From contig ADNK01002159.1 of NCBI GenBank assembly GCA_000320545.1, positions 16,001-80,000 on the forward strand: a stretch of 64,000 nucleotides of DNA. Reading direction: 5' to 3'. Source of the DNA: Bigelowiella natans CCMP2755. Its lineage: Eukaryota > Cercozoa > Chlorarachniophyceae. The position numbers were made by a program, and so were the translations under genes. Each line of letters begins with the position of its first letter. Positions within the stretch are counted from its first letter, which is position 1. This document shows positions 1 through 12,598 of the stretch, piece by piece. The notes below the pieces were generated by a model. That model saw only the letters and a program-made list of their open reading frames with translations, ran no database searches and was not told the origin of the DNA.

Positions 1-376
1 CTAGAAAAGATGAACGTAACAATAACTACTTAAAAACGAGAAGTAGGAGGACAATGGCGCGATCCATCTGCTATCACGGTAAATAATTAGAACAACGGTG
101 TTGCGCTGTGTAATCGCGCTGCATTGCGTAAATCAACATAATATCGTTTTTTCTCATCATGCTCCAGTTGTGTTATAGCAGCAGCAGCAGCAGATAGCAC
201 CTGGCCGGGGCTGCATGTACTCAGGGAGGCAGCAAATGAGGCACCTGCACATGCACGCCATATTTATATGTGATGAAAGAATCAACGAATCCCACCGCGT
301 CGCACTTGACAACACAGAAGGACTTTCGGTCAAACCCCATCACGCCAAACACCAACCGAAGATTTGATTCACGGCA

Positions 377-1914
<1,538 letters not shown>

Positions 1915-2730
1915 CTAACGGGGAGAGGGCGGTCTCTTTGTGCCGGTGTATTCTGCAGGGCCGTCACAGAAAGCTGGCAGCCATTCACACTGGGCCCGAG
2001 GTTGTGTTCTTCGGAATTCACTCTGTTGTTGTTTGTGTTTAGAGTTAGATTCGACAAAATAATATAGATATTATCGGTATGATTATTGCCACTAAACGAA
2101 CGAGCTCAACTGCCCACCCCAGACAAGGCCATTCGAGGCAGCACAATTCATCAGACAAAAATTCAAGCCAGAAACATTGAAGTATCACGCGATGTTTCAC
2201 TGGTTTCACCCGACTTTTCCGTGATAGATCCTCTTTGAAGCGCGACAATCATTTTGGGATGTTTCGGGATCGGAACGCCATGTCAAAGTCATCTAAATAC
2301 TTCCTACCTGGGGCTTTCGCTGCTTTTCCCGTTCCACTGCCATTCAAAGGGGGAAATGCAGATGAGTCAGATGGGAATCCATGTCACAAGAAAGAGATTC
2401 GTCTTCTTTGGAAGCGAGCTTCCAAAGAAGGGCCCACATTAGTCGGAAGAATTGGGAGCAATTGTAAGATAACGACAAAGAGATTATCATGTCGCAATAA
2501 GGAATCAGATAGCTTTCTTCTCCCAAAGTTCGAAGCTCGAGATTCACGAGGTAGCCTTGGGAGGAGGGGCAGCTTGCTAGACCTGAACATGGAAGAAGCA
2601 TGGCGAACATGGCGAGGAGGGTTTTATTGGGATAATTTACTCTTCCGTTTGTTCTGATCGTTTGAAAGGTGCAAGAAAGGCAGGGGTTGCAAGAAGGAAG
2701 GAAACGGATTCTGCGTAGCTCTTCAGAATC
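1915..2730. promoter_or_regulatory. Divergent spacer between PPPDE and VHS-GAT genes
   Basis: An 816-bp spacer holding both 5' ends, by position a bidirectional promoter region. It is free of long microsatellites. Open frames on both strands (for example 2235-2657 +) show no recognisable domain. I see no clear TATA box. Confidence 0.5.
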
Positions 2731-3092
2731 ATGGCTAACGCAGACACGTCCAACATTGAGGACGCGGTAATTCCACCTAAAATGAATACGCACAACATGT
2801 TATTCATATGGGCTGGAATCATGCAAGATGGTCCCGTGAGCTCTCCCTGATGCCGAATAAATCATTGATCCGCAGTGTATTTTGAAGATAGTCAGTGTCG
2901 TATACTTACCACTTCTTTATACTTCGCCCTCGCATGTAATAATGTAAGGTTGTTCGAGCCACACATGAGATCTTGACCAAACCGGATTGGTCCGCGAACA
3001 TGTAAGTTTCAGAAATAAACAATGTCCTGCTATTCCCCCAGTATTCCCCCAACTCCGCCCTACTGTTCTTTTGGCGGCTCTTTCGTTATTTT

Positions 3093-3127
<35 letters not shown>

Positions 3128-3902
3128 CGTGTGTGTGTCTGTGTGTCTGTGTGCGTATGTACCTGGTGCAGAGGCATTTGTGACTGGCTTAAGCGGCGCC
3201 CATCGCACATACCACAGGTATCATCCTATGTATGAGACATTTGGCAAATATGTGTGACATCAAGTGTTTCGGCCGTGAGAGCATGTGATAATTTGAATAT
3301 CAGGCCCTGCGGGTCATTTTGAGTCGTCTGAAGCATAAACAGCTCTCGGTGCAGGTGAGCATGATTAGACCGGGCAAAATAGTCAAGACATAAACAGTCT
3401 TAGCGGCGTTTGCTGTGATCTTTGATCAATTTTCTCACGCTTTGTTGTCTTTGTGACTGTTTCCTCCTTCCTTCTCTTCCACATGCCATCTTCGATAGAA
3501 TCATACCATCGAGCTTCTTGCAACGCTGATGAAAAACTGCTCAGACGTCCGCGTGCATGTAAGTCGTACTTGCGCGAAAAATGAAGCACTGCTGCAAAGA
3601 CAATCGCTACTTCCATCATAACTCTATCCTTCCTCCTGCTTTTCACGGTCGTCGTCCTATTTTGACAACAAATCTTAAGCAAAATGAATATATGATATTC
3701 ACAGATAGCGCAACCCGATTTTCTTAAGGCGTTTGTCAGTAAAGTCCCGAAAAAGGTCACATAGACGACGACGACGACGAAGATGATGATGATGATGACG
3801 ATGCTGAGGCTGTACAGAGGGGCATGTGGTGTGCGCCACAACAGAGAGTCAATGAAATTTGTCTACGTGTTCGATGAGAGACACGAAACATAAACGAACC
3901 TT

Positions 3903-3971
<69 letters not shown>

Positions 3972-4760
3972 GGAGGAACACACTTTTGATACTACTGCGC
4001 ATAAATGCTTGAAACAGATTCGAGAACCTAACGCTCGTTTCGTCCTCAAAACAAAATGGAGCATGCAGGAGAAGTCTCAATATGACCGCATCTTGGTGAG
4101 GAAAGCAGAGGGGGGTAGGAAGGGGAAAAGATATTGAATAATGATAACAATGATAATAGTAATAATAATGATAATGATGATGAAGGAGTGGGGAGAGTTA
4201 CTGTTTCTTCTTTTGAATTTTGGATTGATGTTGTCATCGATGATTTTTATGAGCTCCATTGCCATCATCATAGAACTCAAAGAGGTTCTCCACCCGAACC
4301 ACCACCCACCAAATGCATCATCCGCCTCGGAAGAAGCAGGAGCTGTTCTTGACTTTTGATCCTGCTGCTCCCTGTTGATGATAATGATGACAATGAAGGT
4401 GCTGGTAAAGACGTGGGCTCGGGAGCTCGGGAGCCACTCCAGAGGCAGGCCATTCCGCGAAATGTATGCAGCACGCAACCCATAAAACACTGAATATAAT
4501 GATGAGAACGAATGGTCGCGGATCGAGTGGCAGTGATAGCATTTTAGATTTGATAATCGCACGCACAGGCTCACGCATACGCACACGTATGACCATCATC
4601 AAGCAATCAGCAAATCAACTTGACTCGTTCCTCGCCATCCTCTTTCCTCCTCCTCCTCCTCCTCCCCATGCAGATATGATCAGCTTAAAGCAACGGGATG
4701 CAAGTTTCCTTCGCTCATGGTGAGAAGACCGACGATAAGGATAAAATACAAATAGATATA

Positions 4761-4802
<42 letters not shown>

Positions 4803-5009
4803 ATAAATATATATTATAGATGTGGGTTGCTGGTGGAGGTGATTGTTGCCATGATAAATCAATTACTGTTCCATTTGCTGACCGACATTCTCTGCTGCTG
4901 CTGTCAGGAGAAAGGAATGGAGGGAGCGGGTGCACGAGTGAGCAGTGGTATGGAAGTTTCTCCACACACAAGAACAGAAACCTTTTCAGGCTGCATTTTT
5001 ATCACGAAT

Positions 5010-5048
<39 letters not shown>

Positions 5049-5261
5049 TATATGTAAATATACAAACACACTCAGATACAACACGAAAATATAACAATTC
5101 ATTACACGATATGATTTATGATATTGTATGCTTGCCGTACATAATTAAATGAAAACCTGCTACAGACAGAGATCAGTAGGTCACGTATATCAAAATTATG
5201 AAAGACCAAGATCGATCGTTACTAGCAGCATGATGATATCCGTTGTTGATATTCGTTGTGT

Positions 5262-5299
<38 letters not shown>

Positions 5300-5453
5300 A
5301 TGGTACATCTCACCAGAGAGGAAAGCTCGCAGCAGCAGCGGTCGCCCAAGGGGAATCGCGCCATCTCCCCCATCATCATCATCAACAACAACCAAAGGTA
5401 ATAACATCCCTAACCCTCCCCCCTTCCAGCGATTTCCAAAAGCATTACGTATG

Positions 5454-5485
<32 letters not shown>

Positions 5486-7278
5486 CAGTAGTAGTAGCGG
5501 CAACATTGATATGCAAGTGCATATAGTCGCTGTTTACTGATGAAAATGACGTTCAAACGCAGGATCAGGAGGAGTAGCGGCGGTGCAGCCCAGTAGCTTC
5601 TCTGATAGGGAATGCCGAACTGCGTAATAATTCAATTCGATTCAACATTATTCGGCCAGCATAACTCACCCCCCCCGCCACCACTCGCACCTCTCGTACA
5701 ATCATCAGTACATTCCACGTTATTATTCCTGGCAAATGATGTTTTATGAATGTCGCTGAGCACGGCGCCGATAGACGTCGCTAGAGAAACAGACACACAA
5801 ACCACCCTCCACGACGAGAGTTGAACTATGGTTCTCGATTCCTTTTTCTAGACGACCGTAGCAAAATCGGGAGTTCCCTTGAAAAGGGGGGGTGGGGGGG
5901 GGGGATGCAGGGAGGAAGTGCAAACCTGATCTCGTCGATTATCATTGTTGATTATTAAGGATGGAGACCTACGTGCTGCTAGAGGAAATGCTGAGTGCTT
6001 CCGAGCCGACAGAAAATCTTAGGCGACACGGTAACGACGACGACGACGACGACGACGATGATGATGATGATGATGATAGTGATGATGATGGCGATGATAA
6101 TTGACCTTCTCCTTCCTCAATCTCCCCCCCCCCCTCTAGAGCTGATACAGAACCTTGTAGCGACGGTGGTCGCGAACCAAAAGGCGATTTCCCGTCGAGT
6201 GACAACCACCGGCAACCCGTCTGTCCTCGATGAGCTACTGCGAGCCAACGACAGCTTGATCTGGGTCATCAAATACTACCACGGTCTCGTCAATGGCACG
6301 ATGCAGCGCATTAAGAAGACCAAGAAGAAACCGGCAAACAGCAGTAGTAACAGCAACAAGGGCGTTCCCCACCAGCCGTCGATGGACGACGGTGACAGTA
6401 AGAGGAGGGGCAGGAAGGATAGCGAGAAGAAGAACAGGAAGAGCCGATTTAGCAGCAGCAAGAAGAAAAAGGACACCAACGTGCCATCAGCGGGTAAAGT
6501 CAGCAAGCTGAAGAAGAAGTGGCTCTCACTGCGAAAGGAATGGCGGGAGGATAAGAGCGACAAGGCGCTGCGGAAGGAGATGAGGGCAGCGAAGAAGGCG
6601 TACGAGGCGGCCAAGGAGGCATATGAAGAAGCTGAGGACGAAGATGAGGAGGAGGAAGAAGAGGAGGATGAGGAGCCTCGGCCCGCAGCTGGGAAGAAAA
6701 ACCAGCCAAAAACATCTAGTAGAGATAGTAAATTTCGCGCGCCTGAAGCGACGCTATTCAACCTAGCCCCCCCTCCGGGAGATGGCGTTGCTGGAGCTCC
6801 TTCTTCGGCAGCAGCGTCGTCATCCTTTCAGCAGCCCCCCCCCCATCAAGCACCACAACCAGTTGTGTCTGTGCTGGACTTTGACACGACTGCTACCACG
6901 TCCACTGCGATCACCACGCCAGCTGCATCTGGGTCGTCAGCTCCAGCCGCAGGAGGAGGGGGGAGAGGAGGAGGAGGAGGAGGAGGAGAAGATCTGTCTG
7001 ATCCATTCGCCGCCTTGGCCTTGCGCCACTCTGTCACAGCAGCACCGACGACCGCCGGGCCTAATCAAGGAATTGTCGGCAATCAGCAGCAGCAGCAGCA
7101 GGCAGCTGCTGGCGGTGGCGTGAACCTGATGGATCTATTCGGTAATGACGCCACACCAGCTCCATCCCAGCAGCAGCAGCAACAACAACCAGCTCAATTT
7201 AACAATCAGCAACCAGGAGGAGGGAATAGTAATAATGGCGGTGACCAAGGGATTGACCTGATGGGAATCTTTGGATGA
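2731..7278 (+). CDS. VHS-GAT domain trafficking adaptor (TOM1/TOL-like), 12 exons, 558 aa
   Basis: Exons: 2731-2766, 2949-3001, 3172-3217, 3304-3354, 3499-3558, 3705-3755, 4399-4463, 4674-4719, 4908-4947, 5430-5448, 5960-6030, 6140-7278; phases agree throughout. Proteins of this type sort ubiquitinated cargo at endosomes and the Golgi. The VHS domain (about residues 9-136) shows RATHEILTKPDW, ICDWLKRRP, ELLATLMKNC, PDFLKAF, VKTWARE and, at its end, LKATGCKFP. A GAT domain follows (about 137-225), with LLEEML and LDELLRANDSL. Then come a Lys-rich coiled segment, an acidic run and a Gln/Gly-rich tail with three related motifs, DLSDPFAAL, LMDLFG and LMGIFG, resembling clathrin- or adaptor-binding peptides. 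Exon 10 is 19 nt. The two linker exons (4908-4947, 5430-5448) rest mainly on phase and splice-site fit; a small exon between 3755 and 4399 could be missing. Confidence 0.88.
3904..3969. repeat. CA run followed by GA run, intronic
   Basis: A CA run passes into a GA run inside an intron of the VHS-GAT gene. A GT run (4764-4798), a CA run (5013-5043) and trinucleotide ATC, AGT and ACG runs (5264-5300, 5455-5475, 6038-6075) lie in later introns of the same gene. Confidence 0.9.
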
Positions 7279-8270
7279 TGATGATGATGATGATAATGTG
7301 GTGGCGTGTACGACAATTCATCGGCCTTCGAATCTTAGCAGTAGGTATTGAATAGTGGCGGAGTGCGTTGTGATGGCGATGGTGTAGTAGCTGAGTATAT
7401 GAGGAATCAAATCGAAAGACAGGGAGATGCGAATGAAGGCACATACGTGTCTAGATGTGTGCGTCGCTAGATCGAACCGCCTACCCTAGCTAGCTAGCTA
7501 GCGAGTACCATGCTAGTATTGCTAGCATGACTAGATGTATCGTAGCGAAAATAATAATCATTCGTATTATTATTACTAGCTGGATAGCCAGGCATGCTAG
7601 CATGCTAGCACGTGTAGACGCTTTGCCAGCGCAACTTGCTAGCGCTAGGCGCGCACGCATGCGCCTTTTTATTTTCGCATATTCTCTAGAAATCAAGAAA
7701 TGTCTGCTAGCAAGCTAGATCTAGAGATCTAGCTAGTAGCTAGCCAGAGATGTGTGTTTGCATTCGCTAGCATTTATTGCCGCTCTCATCTAGCGTATAG
7801 CTAGCTAATCGTGCCACACGCTCCACGGCTATACTAGCTATAGCTAGCTAGCACGCTAGCACGTCTAGACGTGTGTATGTGACATGCTAGCTAGCATGCA
7901 CATGCGATGTGCGCTGACACTGCGTGCCGGCTAGCTATGCAAGCTAACAAAGGGCCAAACAATTCACACATAGCTAGCTGAATGAAATGTAGAAATACAG
8001 ACGCAGCCAAGCGAATATTTCCATCTGGTGTTCTAATTGATTAGGTCGAACTCAAGACACATGATTTAGCTATCGAAAAATGCTTTCCAAGCAGTTTTCA
8101 CGATGATGACCACAACGTGAATCTCAATCCAGCTCGTCATCCATTGAGGTATGAGGTAGTTTGATAAACGGGTAGGAGGGGTGCGACAGTGAGATAGGAG
8201 AGGGTATGTCGCACGCATACGGAAGAGATGAAGGGAATGATGAAAGTCGTCTTACGTGCACGTTAGCAGC
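7279..8270. other. Convergent spacer saturated with CTAG palindromes
   Basis: 992 bp between the 3' ends of the VHS-GAT and hsp60 genes. From about 7480 to 7990 the sequence is crowded with CTAG, GCTAGC, TAGCTA and GCATGC words, many overlapping into longer imperfect inverted repeats. No coding exon is visible. The composition differs sharply from neighbouring introns. Confidence 0.75.
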
Positions 8271-10255
8271 TTAGAACATGCCTCCCATGCCGCCCATTCC
8301 TCCTCCAGGCATTGCAGGTGCAGCAGCAGGTTTGTCCTCTGGAATCTCGACGATGATGGCCTCAGCCGTCATCATCAGCGACGAGACACTAGATGCGTCA
8401 AGAAGCGCGGTTCTAACCACCTTCGTAGGGTCGATGACGCCGGCCTCGATCATATCGACGTACTCGCCGCACGCCGAGTTCATGCCCTTAGTGGACATTT
8501 TCCCGTCAGCCTCCTCGAGCAGCTTGCCCACAATCACTTCAGCATTCATGCCAGCGTTGTGGATTATCTGCTTCGCAGGGATCTGGATGGCTCGCTCCAC
8601 GATCTCAACACCGGTCTTGGCCTCAAACGTCGACTCAGCCTTGAGCCCCTCCAGCATCTTGGACGCATAAAGAAGAGCGCTGCCGCCCCCGGGAAGCACG
8701 CCCTCCTCCACAGCCGCGCGGGTTGCGTTGAGTGCGTCATCCACGCGGTCTTTCTTCTCACCGACCTCAACCTCGTTTGCACCCCCGACCTTTATCACTG
8801 CGACACCGCCGGAGAGCTTCGCAAGACGCTCGCCCAGCTTTTCCTTCTCGTAGCTGCTTTCGGTGCTGTCCATTGTCTCCTTGATCAGACCGCAGCGGGC
8901 CTCAACGTCAGCCTTAGAACCCGACCCGTCAAGGATGATGGTGTCGTCCTTCGTGGAGGTAAACTGCATGCAAGAACCGAGCATCTCGAGGGTTGTTTCC
9001 TCCAGCTTCATGCCGGTGTCAGAGGACACGAGAGTGGCGCCGGTGAGAATAGCAATGTCCTGCATGTTGGCCTTGCGGTTATCACCAAATCCAGGGGCCT
9101 TCACTGCGGTGACCTTAAGGTTTCCGCGCAGCTTGTTGAGGACGAGGGTTGCAAGGGCCTCTCCATCGACATCCTCAGCAATGATCACGAGGTTGCGGGT
9201 GGCGCGACTGCATGCGTCAAGAATGTTCAGCATGGGCTGCATCGAAGAGATCTTGCCCTCGTAAACGAGGATGGCAGGCTTTTCCATCTCAACCTTCTGA
9301 GACTTAGGGTTGGTGATGAAGTAAGGGGAAAGGTACCCACGGTCGAACCTCATTCCCTTAACGGTCTCAAGCTCGTCCATCAACGTCTTTCCGTCCTGCA
9401 CGGTGATGACACCGGAGTTTCCGACTTCCTCCATGGCATCAGCGATGAGATTTCCGATGGCGACGTCGTTGTTGGCCGAAATGGTGGCCACCTGGGCGAT
9501 CTCCTCCTTGGTGGTGATCAGCTTTGTTGACGATTTCAGCGATTGGACAACCTGCTCGACTGCACTGACCATTCCCTTGCGGAGCTCCATTGGATTCATG
9601 CCGGCTGCCACGGACTTAACTCCCTCGGAATAGAGAGCACGAGCAAGCACGGTGGCGGTGGTGGTTCCATCACCAGCCTTGTCGTTGGTCTTGCTTGCAA
9701 CCTCGCGAACGAGCTGTGCGCCCATGTTTTCGTACTTATCAGAAAACTCAATCGACTTGGCAACGGTAACGCCATCTTTGGTGATTTTTGGTTTGCCAAA
9801 AGCCTGCTCGATCAGCACGTTGCGTCCTTTTGGACCCAGAGTGGTCTGCACAGCATCAGCGAGCTTGTTCACTCCGCTCAGCATCTCCGCACGTCCTTCA
9901 TCCTATTTTGTGGTGTTCAAATAATCAGACGCGCCGTTTCGTATGGCTAGATGAGTCAGATCAGGACGCTAGCGAGGAAAGCTCTCATCATTACTAACAG
10001 GAGCTTGCCAAAATACACTAGTTCTACCAAAATGCAAAATAAATAATATGGGAACGCAGAAAGACATATGATTTGAGTATCACGACTGATAAGATGTCGA
10101 ATCCTAGAATAGAGATCGCCATGAAGTCTTTCATGCATGAGAATTACCCCAAACTTGATGTCCTTCCCAGAGGACATCATTCGAACGTTTTTGCCGGCCT
10201 GGGACCTTGCCTTGAGCCCGAGCGCGCGGGTGACTCTCTGCACAGTTCTGTTCAT
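8271..10255 (-). CDS. hsp60: Mitochondrial chaperonin Hsp60 (GroEL/Cpn60 family), 2 exons, 579 aa
   Basis: Exon 1 10255-10148 (36 codons) and exon 2 9902-8271 join in phase 0 to give 579 aa. Hsp60 forms the double-ring, ATP-driven folding machine of the mitochondrial matrix with Hsp10. Exon 1 is a basic, acid-free leader ([18 protein letters not shown]) ending in the mature start KDIKFG. Exon 2 shows the family signatures in order: [30 protein letters not shown], a DGKTL segment, LVLNKLRG, the [12 protein letters not shown] signature and a C-terminal Gly-Gly-Met tail ending GGMF. Length is normal. A mitochondrial rather than plastid role is inferred from the leader and from the Gly-Met tail. 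A 424-codon antisense frame on the plus strand is a shadow of its codon use. Confidence 0.97.
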
Positions 10256-10988
10256 CCTGCTAGCTTCCTAATTTAGGGAAAGAGCAATATGGTGTTAGCA
10301 CAGAGTGCGGGGCTTTGTTTTCCACAAATTCGCTCGCGTGTTCGTGCCACACAGTGTCAATGGTAGCTGTCCCAAGAGAGCAAGAGAGCATGAATATCAA
10401 ATGAAATTCTCCATAGCAATAGCAAAGAGCGAGATAGAACGCGAATTGCGAAGAGCATGCGTGTGTGGTGGGTAGGATGACAGCCGATATCGGGCGGTTG
10501 GGTGTTGAGGGTGGCACCTGCTTTCGGTATGTGGTGGAAGGTGCGCACGGTATTGCCGAACGGATATGTAGTTTCATTCCGACGACACGCTTTTGATGGA
10601 GAAACACTTCGTCAGTCGTCGGGCATTTTTCATATTTTTTATAAATCCCGATATTACCGGATGTATTACCTCCAGCCCCTGTTCCTCCCGAATTCTCCAG
10701 AACCTGCAGAAAGGAGCTCGGCGTGAGAAAGCCGTTTAATGGTGAGGGAAAATTACCCCTTTTTCAGTGTATGACAAGGAATTCTTGAAGTCGTTGAGAT
10801 CAATCTTACTTGGTTTTCTGTTGAAGAAGATATTTTCCGGGTTACTTCGGGGATTTTATTAATATTCTGTCGGAAATTCGGAACCCATGCTGCTGCTGCT
10901 TCGGAACCCAGTGCAACACGTGGCTCTCCTATACCCTACCTGCCTTCGCCGCTCCGTTTGACCTTCTCAAGCCCTTTTGACAAGAGCC
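10256..10988. promoter_or_regulatory. Divergent spacer between hsp60 and the Dabb gene
   Basis: A 733-bp spacer containing both 5' ends. GAACCC/GGGTTC and TTCGGAA words near 10870-10910 loosely resemble heat-shock-element half sites, but I cannot show a proper nGAAn array. No exon is evident. Confidence 0.4.
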
Positions 10989-11892
10989 ATGCCGATAGTT
11001 CACATCGTTTTGTTTAAGGTAGCTCTGACTGGTACCTATCATGTGTGTTGCCTCCTTTCAGTATCATTCTCATGCATTTACGATGGTATTATCGCAGTTG
11101 GAATCACCCGAGGACAGCAAGGTCGTGAGGACAAACCTTTACCCAACATTTGAACGAGATGGAGTCATAATCACATGGCAATGTCACACAAAACCAGGTG
11201 CTCGCAATGCTAAAGGAGGGATCGCAGCTCTTATCTAAAATCCCGGGTAACTAATCGGTCACATCGACGCCAACATTACATCTTCGTCGTATGGAGTTTG
11301 ATTCGGTCTTTGATAAAGGTGTCATAAGCGCAAGTGGTGGGCCGAACTACACGAAGAGAGGAAAGTAAAAATATTTTTCCGGCTCATGTCTGCATCCTTG
11401 TTCAATCACACTAGCGTGGGAAGTGTCATTCTTTTGTCGGTTAGATTTATCATAGACTTTTTAACTTGTAAGCATGTCTTTAAGTACCGTGGACTTTCAG
11501 TTCTCTTTCTTTGCAAAACAACGCTTCCTCTAATTTTTATATACATCAGAGGTTACAACTATGGAATAAGCATGGTTTTTGAATCCAAAGAAGCTGAGGC
11601 TGCGTACCAGGTAACATAACCAGGATATATGGCGAACAGCGAATAACATCAACATCGCATTAAGAATTTGATTCGCATTCATTTTTGCAGTAACTATATC
11701 TTCGCAAGTGTAATCTCTTAGTATTCATTCTGTGTCAAAATTATGCAGGTTCATCCAGACCATGTTAAATTTGTGAAAGAGCGTGTCAGGCCTGCGCTGT
11801 CAAAGGCATCCGACCCTGTGCTGGCTGTTGATTTTGAAGACATGTCTATATCAACAACGTCAACAACGTCCAGCCCACAGTCCAAGGTTTAG
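10989..11892 (+). CDS. Stress-responsive A/B barrel (Dabb) domain protein, 6 exons, 117 aa
   Basis: Exons: 10989-11018, 11098-11121, 11198-11246, 11319-11364, 11550-11610, 11749-11892; phases fit and give 117 aa. Dabb proteins are small dimeric ferredoxin-like-fold proteins, found alone in plants and bacteria and often stress-induced; their reaction is often unknown. Seen: first strand VHIVLFK, helix LKEGSQLLSKIPG, the SGGPNYTKRGKGYNYG turn, strand SMVFESKEAEAAY and the family-typical VHPDHVKFV with LAVDFED at the end. A Ser/Thr tail follows. Exon 2 is a 24-nt microexon. The protein is essentially one domain with no targeting peptide visible. Confidence 0.87.
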
Positions 11893-12263
11893 CGTAAGTA
11901 AAAATGTTCCGTTGAAAAATCTAAGACAAGGCAACAATACTGTGACTCTCAATTTCTGCAACGAGTCTTACTTGCTGCTGTGCGCTGCTAGCACAACGCG
12001 GATTATAGACAAGATCAAGGCCGTGCAGCACCCTGGCTATCATGCGCAAGACCATGGCAACCACGGCCGATGTTGCACGCCTGTGTGTCAATCATGTTAG
12101 TTGCGTGTATTTGGTAACTCAAAGACGTGCGTTACAATTAGCTGCACTAAGCCTTACATGAATACCGTACGTGCATAGTGCGCACTATCGTTGTCGCATT
12201 CTTGTGTTGTTGTGCGTGATCTCATCGCAGCGCAAGCCCGTCGTTCAGGCTGCATCACATGCA

Positions 12264-12310
<47 letters not shown>

Positions 12311-12339
12311 AAGTATAAAATTTGATATACATCTAGTAC

Positions 12340-12375
<36 letters not shown>

Positions 12376-12598
12376 ATAGCTAGATACAGTATAGGCGCTG
12401 TAGCCGCTGCTTTGCATAGCTACATTAGGATGATCATTGAATTTTTGAATCATATTATTACATCCGTCCAACATATATGCATGAGCTATTGCTACAAATC
12501 TGCGGTTACGGAAAGAAATGATCTAACTATCACTCGAGGCTAGGCTGCAAAACACAGCTAGCTCGATCACACCTAACTAGTAAATTCAAATGTACTTG
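11893..12598. other. Convergent spacer with TA and GT runs and palindromes
   Basis: 706 bp between two 3' ends. It holds a TA run (12265-12308), a GT run (12342-12374) and TAGCTAG/GCTAGC-type palindromes on both sides. No exon is visible. Confidence 0.65.

Noticed and set aside
2344-2793. A 149-codon minus-strand frame upstream of the VHS-GAT gene
   Set aside because: No domain, no splice partners, and it overlaps the first coding exon of the VHS-GAT gene on the other strand.
6276-6761. A Ser/Leu-rich minus-strand frame of 161 codons
   Set aside because: It mirrors the Lys/Glu-rich part of the VHS-GAT protein on the other strand.
8256-9530. A 424-codon open frame on the plus strand
   Set aside because: It is exactly antisense to hsp60; the biased codons of that gene leave the opposite strand open. 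It has no domain of its own.
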